Source of the DNA: Chelydra serpentina
Taxonomy: Eukaryota > Chordata > Testudines > Chelydridae
Reading direction: 5' to 3'
NCBI GenBank assembly: GCA_037349315.1
Contig: JBAIAC010000001.1
Location: 2,976,001-3,040,000, forward strand
Length of the DNA: 64,000 nt
Below, in pieces: positions 10,616 through 22,348 of the stretch. The notes under the pieces were generated by a model that did not search any database, was not told the origin of the DNA, and was given only the letters and a program-made list of their open reading frames with translations. Within the stretch, counting starts at the first letter, position 1. The number at the start of each line of letters is the position of its first letter. A program made the translations under genes and the position numbers.

Positions 10616-11156
10616 TTGTTGTTGTTGGCGTCCGTTAGTGTCGAGAGACGATGGATATGCGCCCATGGGGAATATTTAGTTGATGGTTGTGCAGCGTCTG
10701 TTGTGGCTGTAGAGCCCCACATGAGAGTGGCAGTCTCGATTGCATTTGCTGCATTTGAAGGCGGTGTCAGCTGTGGGTTGGAGCCGCTGCTTCCTTTTTC
10801 GTTGAACCCGCTTTTCCTCGGCAAGCTGCCGCAGCTTGTCTTCACCAGTTTTCAATCCAGTGGTCAGAGCGTGTCTCCATCTGCATCTGTCCTGGGCGAG
10901 CTCTTCCCAGCTGTTGATGTCGATTTGAACAGTCTTCAGGTCCCTCTTACAAACATCCTTGAAGCGAAGGTGGGGCAGTCCTGTAGCTCTGTTTCCGGAG
11001 GCAAGTTCGGCATACAACAGGTCTTTGGGGATCCGTCCATCTTCCACGTGACTTAGAGGGCCAAGCCATCTGAGGCAGTGTTGACGGAGGAGAGTGAACA
11101 TGCTGGAGATCTTGGCACGTTCCAGCACCTCGTTATTCGATCACTCCAAGTGATCA
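10616..11156 (-). mobile_element. 5'-truncated LINE, minus strand
   Basis: The unit is flanked by an exact 10-bp duplication, TGCCAAATTT, at 10606-10615 and 11157-11166. On the - strand it starts inside an ORF2 C-terminus and ends in a short AAC-rich tail (CAACAACAACAAAA) at the left edge. Truncation at the 5' end, a simple tail and a target duplication are the signature of target-primed reverse transcription. It lies 75 bp from the GC-rich MITE. Confidence 0.83.
10676..11140 (-). pseudogene. LINE ORF2, C-terminal fragment
   Basis: The open frame encodes the extreme C-terminus of a non-LTR retrotransposon protein: LRWLGPLSHVEDGRIPKDLLY, FKDVCKRDLKTVQIDINSWEE and a terminal zinc-finger-like CSKCNRDCHSHVGLYSH motif. 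This arrangement is widespread at the end of RTE-like ORF2 proteins in animals. The reverse transcriptase core is missing because the copy is 5'-truncated. The clade assignment (RTE-like) is a judgement from memory of the motif order. Confidence 0.75.
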
Positions 11157-11166
11157 TGCCAAATTT

Positions 11167-13049
11167 AAAGCCCTGCAAATGCATATTGGGGAAAAAGTTA
11201 CTCTAAAAAGGAAATCATGCAACAGGGAGAGCTAGTGTTCCTGAAATAGAGGCTGCTTCTGAGTGTTGTGGGTCACGCTCTACAAGCAGCAGAAATTACT
11301 GCAATTTTAAAATAAAGCGACAGTACTTCATACCACCCTAAATTTTTTAAACCAGTGAGTCAAAAAACTGCAGCAGTTAGAGGGGAAAACTTTCTAGAAA
11401 AGTAAAGGAATGTATTTATTTGGCATGAATGCAAACTGTTCACTCATAATTTTAAAGAATCAGAACCAATTTCCATAAAAATTAGTTACTTTGGTAGATT
11501 TCAGTAAGATCTACAGAATAAGACAGTTAAAACAAATCAGTTCACCCATTGTTGACTTACTACAAAGAGGTTCTGAATCAGTTTTGCTCAAAACTCCCAA
11601 AAGCTGTACCTCTGAACTGAGTCTAAGGATGAAAAATTTCACTCCAAAGGAATGTTTTGCAAAAATTATGAATAAATAAAAATTGAGGGCTATAGGGAAG
11701 TAACCATAGAGTGCTCTGCCAGCCATCCTATATACAGTAACTAACATATTAAAAAATGGAATCACAAATGTAAATTGTTTTAATAAAAATAAAACCCCAA
11801 ATTTCTGGTAAATATTTTGGTCCAGCTCAACATGACAATTATTAATGCATTTTGATTTAATGGAGACTGGGTGCCTCAGAGCTCTGGTGGTTTACAGCAT
11901 TTCATATCCAGCCAGACAGTTCAAAGCTTACCCAATGTGGTATTGATTGAAAATTGTGACTGTCTGATGCTTTCAAGATCTCCCTCTATGTAATGAGTTT
12001 AGTGGTCTCAGTCCAGTTCCAAGAGTACAAGAGTCCACATCACAATACCATGATAGCTGGCAACAAGGGCTTGATTCAAAGCCCACTGCGTCTTTCTGTG
12101 ACTTCACCAAGTTTTGGGCTAGCCCTAATTAACCCCTTCTTAGATTCTCAGTAGTCAAGGTCAACACTGAATGGCCATGGAAAATTAATAACCCTTGCAT
12201 TTTAGGATTTAGATACATTGCTTTGGCAGGGTGGAAAACCTTGCACTGTTTCTTCCATCCAGTGACTGTTTTTGGACTGAAGATTTCAGTCTCCTGGGCT
12301 TTCAATCTAGCATTTTTCATAAACCCTACATTCACTCCAAATAAATATATTCCATTACTTTTCTAGAAAGCATTCTGAAAGAAAAATGATGAAGCCTTTC
12401 ATACATCTTCTTTTTACTTAATAACATCCTTTGGTGGACAGGGAGATATCAAGACATCAGATTGTGAGTGGGTTTGGATCAAAACAGGATGAATTTATCT
12501 TAATAATCTATATCTGCTGTGATATGCAATATGCTGCAGTGTATCCTGATGCATGCTGTGCAGCACTTACAGAACAAAGATCAACCTTTCTAGATAAGGC
12601 CGAGCACACAGTGTTTACCAGAATATAGATTGCTGTGAGATACAGTTAAAAGTTGTTCAGAAATAGGATATCAGGGAGACTGGCCAACCATTTGTGAGAA
12701 GGCAAGTCATAGTTTTTTTGTGTGGTTTTTTTTTGTTGCCTGCAGCAACTCTAAGTGCAATAAAATATCAGAGTGGGAAAGAATTGCTATAGCAACAAAG
12801 TATTTTCTCCTAATGGAGACAGTGCATAACAAGCAAGAGCAAATAAAACTTTAGGGGGAAGGAAAAGAAAAACATACATCACAACAGCAGACAATGAGAA
12901 GCATTCAAAAATTAACAATTTCTTGTGCTGTGACTTTCATTTAATCTACTTAATTAAACTAAAGGTGCTTTTCAACCTATGAGATCACCTATTTGCCCTC
13001 TCATATAGAAAATTTGACAAGCTCATAACAATGGTGTGAGTAATTTATT
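11167..13049. other. No gene recognised
   Basis: AT-rich sequence with only short spurious frames. No mobile element ends or RNA genes were recognised. Confidence 0.55.
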
Positions 13050-13195
13050 ATTATTAGTGCAATAATAATATATAATTTGCCTTTATATAGTGCTGTTATT
13101 ACAGCTAATAGTATTACAGCGGTGCTTGCAAACCCTAGCTGAGATCAGGGATCCACTATGCCTGGCACTGTATAGTGTACCAATACATACTAACG
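13050..13195 (-). repeat. L3/CR1-like ancient repeat fragment
   Basis: The stretch with TTTATATAGTGCTG and GCCTGGCACTGTATAG resembles the 'GTGCTAGGCACTGTACA' tail region of an old amniote LINE family. A further piece, CCCAAAGAGCTTACC with AAGACAGACAAAGG, appears at about 14225-14270. The two pieces may be one older copy split by about 1 kb of later DNA. Confidence 0.35.
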
Positions 13196-13197
13196 CT

Positions 13198-13460
13198 GTG
13201 TCTATACTTGGAGCTAGGGGTGTGATTCCTAACTCACATAGACATTCTCACACTAGCTCTCATTGAGTTAGTTCACTGAAAGAGTAGTGTAGCCACAGTA
13301 GCCACAGGCTATCTGCCCTGAGCACGTATGTATGGGGTTCAGGCTGGTTGTTTGCAAGGCAGCTTACCCTTGCAATTGCAGTTACATTGCTGGTGATAGT
13401 TTGCTAGTGCAAGTATGTGTACACAATCTGGAAATCACACTCCTTGCTCCGAGTGTCTAG
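13198..13460. mobile_element. MITE with long inverted ends
   Basis: The left end (TCTATACTTGGAGCTAGGGG followed by TGTGATTCC) pairs with the inverted right end at about 13430-13460 (GGAAATCACACTCC...GAGTGTCTAGG) over roughly 30 bp with a few mismatches. No target duplication could be fixed. The interior has no coding capacity. Confidence 0.5.
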
Positions 13461-13461
13461 G

Positions 13462-14400
13462 ACAGGCCTGCACAACATACGGCCTGGGGGCCGCATGCGG
13501 CCCATGTGGGCTCACTGTGCGGCCCGTGGGGGGGTGAGTAAGTGGGCTCACTGTGCGGCCCAAAATCTGGGACTGTGTCCGTTGGTCCTTTTTGCTGCTT
13601 GTCTCTGGGCAGGGAGTTGTTCCAATGCTGCGAAGAGGGTGTTCCCAAAGGAAGGTGCTTGCTTCTAACCCCCGAGGCCATCAGTATGTCTGCTCTTCTC
13701 TAGTCAGCCCACTTGACAAGTTTGATTGTCCTTGGTCTGGTTCCCATCCCCTCTCCAAGGGTTGCAGCTGTCTGGAGGTGCCTGCCTTCCACGCCTTCCT
13801 CATTCACACCTCATTCATTCAACAGGGCAATTGAATACAAAGTGGGGGGAAGATCTTATTCTACTTCTAGCAAAAAGACATTTTTCTTTTACCTTAATTA
13901 TACTACCTTAGGGGCCCGCTATAACATATTACCAAGTTGGGGCCGAGCGGGGAGGGGACGGGTCCTATTTTACTATTGTGATCTGGTCACCCTATGCGCG
14001 CTGTTTCTTTCCCCCTCTACAGGCTTCCACAGCCCAGCGCTGGGGAAGGAGGGGTTGTTTCCACAGGGCAGGTGGCGCTGGGGGAGGCGTTGTTTCCGTG
14101 GGGCGGGCGGCACTGGGGGGTTTCGGCCCTCAGCTGTTTTCTTTGGAGTAATATGTCCCTCGCCGCTTTACAAGTTGTGCGGGCCTGGTCTAGGAGACGT
14201 AGACGTAGTCTAGGAGACAGTCTTCTCCCCAAAGAGCTTACCTTCTTAATAATCAAGACAGACAAAGGGTGAGAGACGAAACAGAGTCACAAAGAGGTAG
14301 AGTGACTTACACTGCTCTACAGCCAAAATGCTTCTGAAATAAATGTAGTCAAACTTTACTAATTCTGGGTCACTGAGAACGAAAATGATGCTTAAAATTG
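13462..14400. other. GC-rich intergenic stretch, hAT-like start
   Basis: The start, GCCTGCACAACATACGGCC followed by two GGCTCACTGTGCGGCCC blocks about 45 bp apart, resembles a hAT-type MITE end. The rest is GC-rich DNA without a recognised gene. Near 14190-14220 a short tandem duplication of GTCTAGGAGAC occurs. Confidence 0.35.
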
Positions 14401-14819
14401 TTGATTGGCTCTAGTTTTCAAGAGATGCTATTGGGTCAGTATATACGACCCTTGACTTGGGAATGGCGGAGGATAAGTGAGTTATAAAGGGAAGGGATCT
14501 CAATTTAAACCAGAAATGACTAAAATACATCTTTGACTGGATCTATGAATAAATCTATGCCTGGGTTTGGACAGTACTTGCTTTTTAGGCAAAACAATGA
14601 ATGATGCAATCTGAAGCTGGTATTGTGTCATACATAATATGAATTGCATCATGTTATTCCTAGAAGTCATGGATGATGCAATCATAACTAAGCTTACATC
14701 ACTCTGCTGAACAAATTGCCCTATATCAGCTCTAGAAATCATACAGTGTCGTGCTCTCTTCTTTGTCAGTGTTTGATTTTGCAAAGGGACACATTTCTGT
14801 TTAGCCAAAGTGAGCAGAG
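14401..14819. promoter_or_regulatory. Region upstream of transposase-like gene with repeated 10-mer
   Basis: The 10-mer ATGATGCAAT occurs at 14601-14610 and 14673-14682. Its exact reverse complement, ATTGCATCAT, occurs at 14643-14652. Three copies in 82 bp just upstream of a transposase-like gene look like subterminal protein-binding sites. No TATA box or element terminus was identified with confidence. Confidence 0.4.
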
Positions 14820-16495
14820 ATGCCTCGTACTTGTGTGAACAGTGCAGATAACTTCTGCTATGTTTGTGGTGAAGTGACTTTTGCATCACAAAAGCACGGT
14901 ATAACTACTATGGTTAAGAAAGCCTATCACCTTTCTTTTGGCTGCAAAATTGGAGATCAGGACAAGAGGTGGGCCCCACACATATGCTGCAACACTTGTG
15001 CAACAAATCTTCGCCAGTGGTTGAACAGGAAAAGGAAATCTATGCCTTTTGCAGTGCCAATGCTTTGGAGAGAGCCAACAGATCATACCAGCAATTGTTA
15101 CTTCTGCATGGTGCCTCCAGTTGGGAAAGGTGTGTCAAAGAAGAAAAAATGGACTGTGCATTATCCAAACATTCCATCAGCTATACGCCCAGTACCCCAC
15201 GGAGAAGGACTGCCGGTTCCTGATGCACCAGAATCATTCTCACTTGAGTCAGACGAGGAAGAGGATGAAACTTCTGGTCCTGAACCATCAATGTCACAGG
15301 ACCCACATTTTCTCCCATCCTCCTCCTCTGAACCACACCTCATAACACAAGGTGAACTGAATGACCTTGTCAGGGTTTTGGAACTACCCAAGAGTAAGGC
15401 AGAGCTTTTGGGCTCCAGATTACAGCAGTGGAATCTCCTGGCGGGTGATGTTAGGGTTTCCATGTTCCGTGACCGTCAAAAGGATCTTGTCCCATCCTTC
15501 TTCATGGAAGGTGATATTGTAGCCTGCAACAACATCGATGGTGTGATGGCAGCCCTCAACATCGTTCACGATCCAGATGAGTGGAGACTGTTCATTAATT
15601 CATCGAAGACGAGTCTTAAAGCTGTTTTACTGCATAATGGCAATGTTTTGCCATCAATTCCAGTTGGTCATGCAGTCCATATGAAGGAAACCTATGACAA
15701 CATGAAACAACTTTTGAGGTGCATAAACTATGACCAACATCAGTGGCAGCTTTGTGGCGATTTGAAGGTTGTTGCTCTCTTGCTTGGTCTGCAGACTGGA
15801 TTCACAAAGTACTGCTGTTTTCTCTGCAAATGGGATAGTCGTGCAAGAGATTCCCACTACATCAAGAAAGATTGGCCACTCCGACAGTCATTGGAGCCCG
15901 GGAGGAAAAGTGTTCAGCATCCACCACTTGTTGAATCAAGGAAGATTTTGTTACCACCCTTACACATCAAGCTGGGTCTGATGAAGAACTTTGTCAAGGC
16001 CATTGACAAAACACAAGCAGCTTTGAAGTACCTCCGTGGAAAATTTCCAAGGTTAAGTGAAGCTAAGATAAAGGAAGGTGTCTTTGTTGGTCCTCAGATT
16101 CGTGAACTACTTCGAGATGATGCATTTGACCATGCACTGCGTGGCAAGGAAAAAAAGGCATGGAAAGCCTTCCAGTTAGTGGCAATAAATTTTTTCTCGG
16201 AAACAACAAGGCAGACAACTACAGGTTGTTGGTGGAAAACCTCCTCAAGGCATACAAAAGCCTTGGTTGCAACATGTCACTAAAGATACATTTTTTGCAC
16301 TCTCATCTAGATTTTTTTCCACTGAACTGCGGAGCAGTGAGCGACGAGCACGGTGAGCGATTTCACCAGGACCTTGCAACAATGGAGAAACACTATCAGG
16401 GCAAATGGAGCCCATCAATGCTTGCAGACTATTGCTGGACAGTGACAAGAGATGCTCCATTTAATGAATACAAGAGACAAGCCAAGAAGCGCTGA
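14820..16495 (+). pseudogene. Transposase-like protein, unplaced family, one frameshift
   Basis: A single-exon frame of 487 codons runs from ATG 14820. Near 16190 a one-base change in a T run shifts the frame, and the protein continues in the frame of 16160-16495 to TGA. The combined product would be about 555 residues. Seen in it: an N-terminal Cys-rich block (CYVCGEVTF, CKIGDQDKRWAPHICCNTC, CYFC) that looks zinc-binding; an acidic linker (LESDEEEDE) near residue 140; the well-conserved-looking stretches INSSKTSLKAVLLHNGN and LHIKLGLMKNFVKAID; and, after the shift, HSHLDFF and SDEHGERFHQD. I know this type as a widespread uncharacterised, intronless protein of many animals, probably from a DNA transposon, but cannot name its superfamily. 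It is not a host gene I recognise. Apart from the shift no stop interrupts it, so the copy is fairly young. Confidence 0.7.
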
Positions 16496-19390
16496 GTAGA
16501 CGCTGAATAGGACTAAACTATGTACATAATAGTTTTTTGCCTTTTGTTTCATAATACATTTTATTTATATAATCCCTTTGCTGATTTTTAAAGTGTTACT
16601 ATTTCACCCGTCCTGTTTATGTATCATGTAAAGCAACCATAAACACATGAAAAGACCTAGGTTTACAATTTATGATTAAAACTCTACTATCTACACAATA
16701 TACATAGACATAAAATGTAAAAACTTAAATATTTTAGAAATAGTAGCCAATCAGTTGTTTCAATTGTCATATTTGAATTCAGCACATCCAAAATACATAC
16801 TAAATAGCACATTTTATCTCTGAAGCAGACGACTTCTCAAAAATTGTAGACCAGTGTTATCTGAAGCCACCCAGCAGGCACGTGGTAGGCTCCTGTCCCC
16901 TGAGGTATTGGTTCCCGCTGCCTCTTCTTTACTATGGTGATATGAAAGCGCTTCAGAAGTTTTAAACCTCACAGTACCCTTATGAATTAAGGGCTATAAT
17001 GTCACAGACTGTATTCACTCACACAGGGGAACAAGGCATTCCCCTCCACACACACTGTGACTGACACCAGCTGTGGTGGGGAGGGCAAGGACTACTGGCC
17101 TGATCCCCATGCTGCAAACAAATGGATGGGGAGGGAATTGAAGAGTAGGAGGAACCCTCTGCACTTCCTACTCACTGGCCAGAGTAGCTTGCTGGATGCA
17201 GATGGGGAATAAGCTGCTCCACAAACAGGTATAATGTAACTTACTGTTTCCCAGGGCAAGGGAGGGTGGGGAAGAATTGTGACTCACAATTCGTTTTCTG
17301 GTCTGCTCCTGGAATGCCGAAGCGCAATGTGCCTTTGATGGTGTTGTCCACTGTGTGCGGCACGATACTAGACTAGATGGACCATGGGTCTGGTCCACCT
17401 GGGCAATTTCTACATTTCCTCACTCAGGGATTATATAGATGTGTAAATTGAGACAGACACATAAAACTTACTATCAGTGGCAAAATTGGAACTAGAATCC
17501 AGGAGTCCTGAATAATTAAATCTCAATGTCCTGATCCAACCATTAGGCATTACTATTTTCAATTGAGTACCATCCTGAGTACATACTGTGGCACCAAAAC
17601 TGAAAGGCTTTTTGAAAAGTCTTGTTCCCCATTGGAGAACTATTTCCTGGCATTTCTTTGCAATGAAGCTCATTATGTGTTGTCCTATTTATAACTCACA
17701 CATCTCTATAATAAGCAAATTCCTTAGAGGTAGAAAGCAAAGTATGATTTAAATACAACTGTATATCACAGTTTGATGTTGCCACAATGATTTATAATAA
17801 AAGTGTAGTAGCATGGGTCAATCAGTGAGGGACATTATGTAGTGCAGCTCTGCCCCTTCTGAGATCTTTCCCACATCGGGGGAATTCAGAGCTGAACAGA
17901 TCCAGTGGCCAGGTGGCATAAAGGAGTCTGAAACACAATGGAAAATCTGATTTTCGCTCTTCCTGCACCAGAAAAAGTGTGAGACAAATGGTCGCAGATC
18001 ATTTACATTTCAAACTTCCATGCAGTTAGATGTCCATCAAACTATTTGTAATTCAGTGACAGCTTTTAGTACTAACCTACTGTACTAAAGGACCACAGGC
18101 ACTCTTAGCAACAAAACCAGACACATCTGTTTGTGAATCAAGCCCTTACTAGCCATCCATTGGTATTCAACCACTATCAGGTCTGTTGTCTACTTGCTAT
18201 AAAAGTATCCTGCCATGACTAGTGCTCACTGCTCAGTAAATTATTGCAGTTCTTTTTCTTCTAACAAAAACTGCTTTCATTGGACAGCTATTTTACATCA
18301 CATTTTCCTTAAATTTCCATAAACAAAGTAATAAAGAACAATATCTCAAACTGGAGAAGTGTAACACAGAGCAATAAAAAGTGCCCTTCTCTTTATTTTG
18401 TTTGTTGGCAATTTCATTTCATATGCACAGATTTATCTCATCCAGGTCAAATGGATATGAATAGAAAAGACTAATTGTGATAAAACAAGCAGAAGAATTA
18501 CGGTACTTGATTTTCTCTTCCATGCTATAGCCCAGTTTATAGCCACTAGACCTTCTTCACAGTGAAGGAAGTTACTGAGCCCTGAATTTTCACCATGGAT
18601 GAGCACAGTATTTTTCAGTGCATGTCTCTGTGCTATAGTATATCATTCCACATTGTTCAATGGCCCCCAAAGCAGACATTTCCACTTGTATGGTGATGTA
18701 GCCAAATAGCACACTGGGCTGTAATATTAAACATGTATTGTATTAACTATGGTTGGCTTTAGACTAGTGAGAGCTCATTTAAGGCCCTTTATTGCTACTG
18801 ATGAGCAGCTCCTCACAGGAGTAGTTTCTCTGAAGTCAATTTTGCTCATATAAAATTGACACGTTACTCCTAGAGTAACAGCTCACCAGCAGGAGTAAGT
18901 AGTTCACAATCTGTCTCTAAATGTCTATGCTGTTTTATTTGCATGGGTTTTGTTTCTTGCTGCATGGGGGATATTCAGCAGTGTACATAAAAAGAAAATT
19001 AAATACATTTTCTAATGCTACACAAAATCACAAGTTTATCTAGGTATCATGTTACTGTTGGGGAACATACACACAAAACACCTAGCCCTGGAAACACAGG
19101 TGTGAAATCTTAACAGTGGAGGGATGGTTTGGTTTTAAGAGTGTGGGCAAAGAGCTAAGAGTTGAAGTGAGAGACCGAATGAGTGGTGGTCACAATACCT
19201 AATTCTTGTTAAGAGCTGTATAAAAAGAGATACACAAATCACGCTATTTTTAATGCGTGTAACTCTGGTGTTCAGTGAACATTCAGTGCTTAAGGTGCTT
19301 GCTTTATTCTGTGTCTGGTTCCAACTGGCTGTGCATAGCATGGGACCCTGCCCAGACGCTCTCTGGAATGCTCAGCTCTTAAAGGCACAG
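16496..19390. other. No gene; old repeat relics
   Basis: Directly downstream of the transposase-like gene is AT-rich DNA with no clear inverted end. At about 17350-17390 a CR1-type 3' tail phrase (TAGACTAGATGGACCATGGG) appears. At about 17440-17560 there is a MIR/CORE-SINE-like relic on the - strand (GTGGCAAAATTGGAACTAGA, then CAGGAGTCCTG). Nothing else was recognised. Confidence 0.45.
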
Positions 19391-19469
19391 GCACAGATCC
19401 TCAAAGGTATATAGACATCTAACTCCCATTGCTGGAGTTAGGTGCCTAAATACCTTCAAGGATCTGGGC
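19391..19469. repeat. Small fold-back (palindromic) repeat
   Basis: The left arm GCACAGATCCTCAAAGGTAT... (19391-19425) and the right arm ...ATACCTTCAAGGATCTGGGC (19434-19469) are inverted copies around a short loop. Such palindromes with 'GATCCTCAAAGGTATTTAGG' are common in amniote DNA and could form a hairpin. There is no coding capacity. Confidence 0.65.
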
Positions 19470-19659
19470 CAGTCCCCAATATCACAAAAAACAATGTCTT
19501 ATCAGGTCTGCAAATCCACGAACATCGCTACATATTCTTAAGCGCTGTCAACCGGCACATTATCTACGAACATATACTTTCCATACAGAAATGAATGAAA
19601 ATGATGACAGGGTGGAGGGGAGCTTTTTTGTAGGTGGTAGGATGGTAGAGTTCCTTCTA

Positions 19660-20095
19660 GAATCATAAAATCATAGGACTGGAAGGGACCTCAAGAGGTC
19701 ATCTAGTCCAGCACCCTGCACTCATGGCAGGACTAAGTATTATCTAGATCATCCCTGACAGGTGTTTGTCTAACCAGCTCTTAAAAATCTCCAATGATGG
19801 AGATTCCACAACCTCCTTAGGCAATTTATTCTAGGGTTTAACTACCCTGACAGGACGTTTTTCCTAATGTCCAACCTAAACCGCCCTTGCTGCAATTTAA
19901 GCCAATTGCTTCTTGTCCTATCCTCAGAAGTTAATGAGAACAATTGTTCTCCCTCCTCCTTGTAACAACCCTTTTATGTACTTGAAAACTACCTCATGTC
20001 CTACCTCAGTCTTTTCTTCTCCAGACTAAACAAATCCAATTTTTTCAATCTTCCCTCACAGGTCATGGTTTGTTACTCTTCTCTGGATAGAGCAC
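19660..20095 (-). mobile_element. CR1 LINE 3' fragment, minus strand
   Basis: The left edge carries the CR1 end signature (AGAATCATAAAATCATAGG, then GGAAGGGACCTCAAGAGGTC). The - strand then reads back into the ORF2 3' end, including the segments corresponding to 'ESPSL' and 'RRLRGDMI' in other CR1 copies. It is 5'-truncated near 20095 and contains no usable reading frame. Confidence 0.8.
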
Positions 20096-22008
20096 TGTAA
20101 CCAGGTTGTCTAGGCTGTGCCTCCTGGTGACCCATCAGGGCATGATTCACACCGTGTGGGTCCCCGACAGTCAGGTTTCACCCCTCACAGATCCAGCCTC
20201 TGACTATGGCATTCTTGAATCCTCCCCATTCTGGGGTATTATAGCCCAAAACAAAAAGGAAAACAGTGAACTTCAAAATCAGGGTCATCTGTGGCTCTAT
20301 TAGGGGGACACCACCCTTCTGCTCTGGGCTTGTCTCCATACAGCTAATCCCTTTTCATTAGTCTTCCTAAGCCTAGTCATTCCATCGACCAAATGGTTTG
20401 TGGAGGTATCAGACTGTCCCAGGCTTTCCTTATCAAGGAATTAGCAAAGCTCTGCCTTCCTTCCTAGTCAGCCGTGAACTGGACTAAATCTCTTATTTTT
20501 AACTCCCCTCTCCATGCCTGACATTGACTGGAGGTGTAGCAGGGCAGGCTCAGCTGGGTCCACAGGCTTTCATTAACCCCCATGTTGCCAGTGTAGGGCA
20601 TATCTGCCCCATCACAAGCATTCACATAACAATTCTCATTTACACTTATTAGGCTCCTTTACAGTGAAAACCTGGCCCTTACATGTTTATTATAGAGGCA
20701 AACACTTGAGCAAAATTCTGCATCCTTGCTTGGGCTAACCTCCTGTGGAAGGCATGAACTGTTTGCCCAAGCATGAATGCAGTACTTGGTCCTTCATTTA
20801 TAGTGAATTTGGATAAACGAATTACAATCATTTGGAGTTTTAACAACTACTAGGGAGTTGAATTAATGAAGAGATGATTACTGTACTGCCAAATGCTTTT
20901 GTGGTCCAAGTGGACTATTTGAAAGTAGTTTTTCCACTCATCACTATTTGATATATTCAGACATTTTCCATACATGATAATCACTGATGAATAAACAAAG
21001 ATATCTGATATAAAAACAAAGGGCAAATATATTTGAATTATAGAAGAAAGCATTGCTGGTGATTGTTGTTTGTGACTAAATATATGTACAATGTGTATAG
21101 TTTATATGTGGACAGTAAAATTATATTCAGCCTCTCCATTTATTCACTACCTTCTGCTTCCAGTGCTGCCCAAACATCCAGAAAAATCAGATATGTGAAA
21201 CTTAAAAAATAAAATTGATTACAATCTTTTAGACTTAAAAAACAAAACAAAACAAAAAAAGGAGGCTGATTTGGGTTTTGTTCAAGTTTTGGCCTGCTTC
21301 TTACCTTTTTTTTTTTTTTTTTAAGGGATTTGTCAAATCCTATGCTAATGATGACACGTCAATATTTAATCGGGAATTATTCTGGTCTAATTGCAGCATT
21401 ACATTTCTGCTCCATATTTCACAGAGAACACCCAAAATATATTCTGTTTTAAACATGAGCAAGTGGATTGGATTCCCTGTAGGTAGAAATCCAGTGAAAT
21501 CAAAAGAGTCATGCCAACAGGGAATTTGTCCCACTGCATTTTCATTGATTAGTGATCAGTGCAATTTAGAAGCCATGTACATAAATTCACTTTAAAGAAA
21601 TTATGTGGGGTGACAGTGATCCAGACATAGAAAATACAGACGTACCTCAAATACAAAACATTACCATTGGTGAATTCCCAGCAATGTTGTGAAAAACATA
21701 TATTGGGCATCGTTAAGAAGGTCAACATTTACCCAGAATTCCCACAGAGTTAATTCAGTTGCTTCCCTAGGAAGTTATAATGAGTGAAATCCTGGCCACA
21801 TTCCAATCAATGAGAACCAGGATTTCACCGTACAAGTAATACCATTGTGTGGTAACTGTGGATTAAGTGTTGATTTTTTCACATGACAATCAATGTGCAT
21901 TTTCAATGCAAATAAAATATCTTAAAAAAAAGATGCTCACTAATGTGTATACATTTTGTAGTATGGTTAAATCCAAATACTTTTTGATTGTCAAAATTTA
22001 AGATGGTC
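20096..22008. other. No gene recognised
   Basis: Mixed unique sequence. An A-rich AACAAAACAAAACAAAAAAA stretch lies near 21240 and a T run near 21307-21322. No family was recognised. Confidence 0.5.
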
Positions 22009-22049
22009 TATTCCAAAGTGACAGAGTCCTGTGGCACCTTACAGACTAA

Positions 22050-22348
22050 GGGCTGGTCCACACTGGGGGGGGTGGGGTGTCGAACTAAGATATGCAACTT
22101 CGGCTACATGAATAACGTAGCTGAAGTCGAAGTATCTTAGTTCGAACTTAAAAGCACTTACCGCAGGTCCAGACCCAGCAGCCAGGCTCCCCCATCGACT
22201 CCGCTTACTCCTCGCACGGAGCTGGAGTTCCGGTGTCGACGGGGAGCGCTTCCAGGATCGATTTATCGTGTCTAGACGAGATGCGATAAATCAATCCCAG
22301 AAGATCGATTGCTACCCGCTGAATCAGGTGGGTAGTATAGACGTACCC
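22050..22348. mobile_element. Harbinger-type MITE inside the Penelope-like element
   Basis: The ends GGGCTGGTCCACACT and (inverted) GGGTACGTCTATACT are inverted repeats, and the flanking triplets are TAA (22047-22049) and TTA (22349-22351). The TWA triplet and the GGG..GTCYAYACT ends match PIF/Harbinger and resemble the ends of the complete Harbinger at 50115-55117. Internally a hairpin is formed by TCGAACTAAGATA and TATCTTAGTTCGAA (about 22080-22148). Removing the MITE restores the Penelope sequence. Confidence 0.8.

Noticed and set aside
10448..11056. 202-codon frame on the + strand
   Set aside because: It runs antisense through the minus-strand LINE ORF2 fragment and the GC-rich MITE; no family resemblance of its own.
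13713..14213. Overlapping + strand frames of 60-166 codons
   Set aside because: GC-rich sequence with several overlapping frames on both strands and no recognisable motif; chance open frames are expected.
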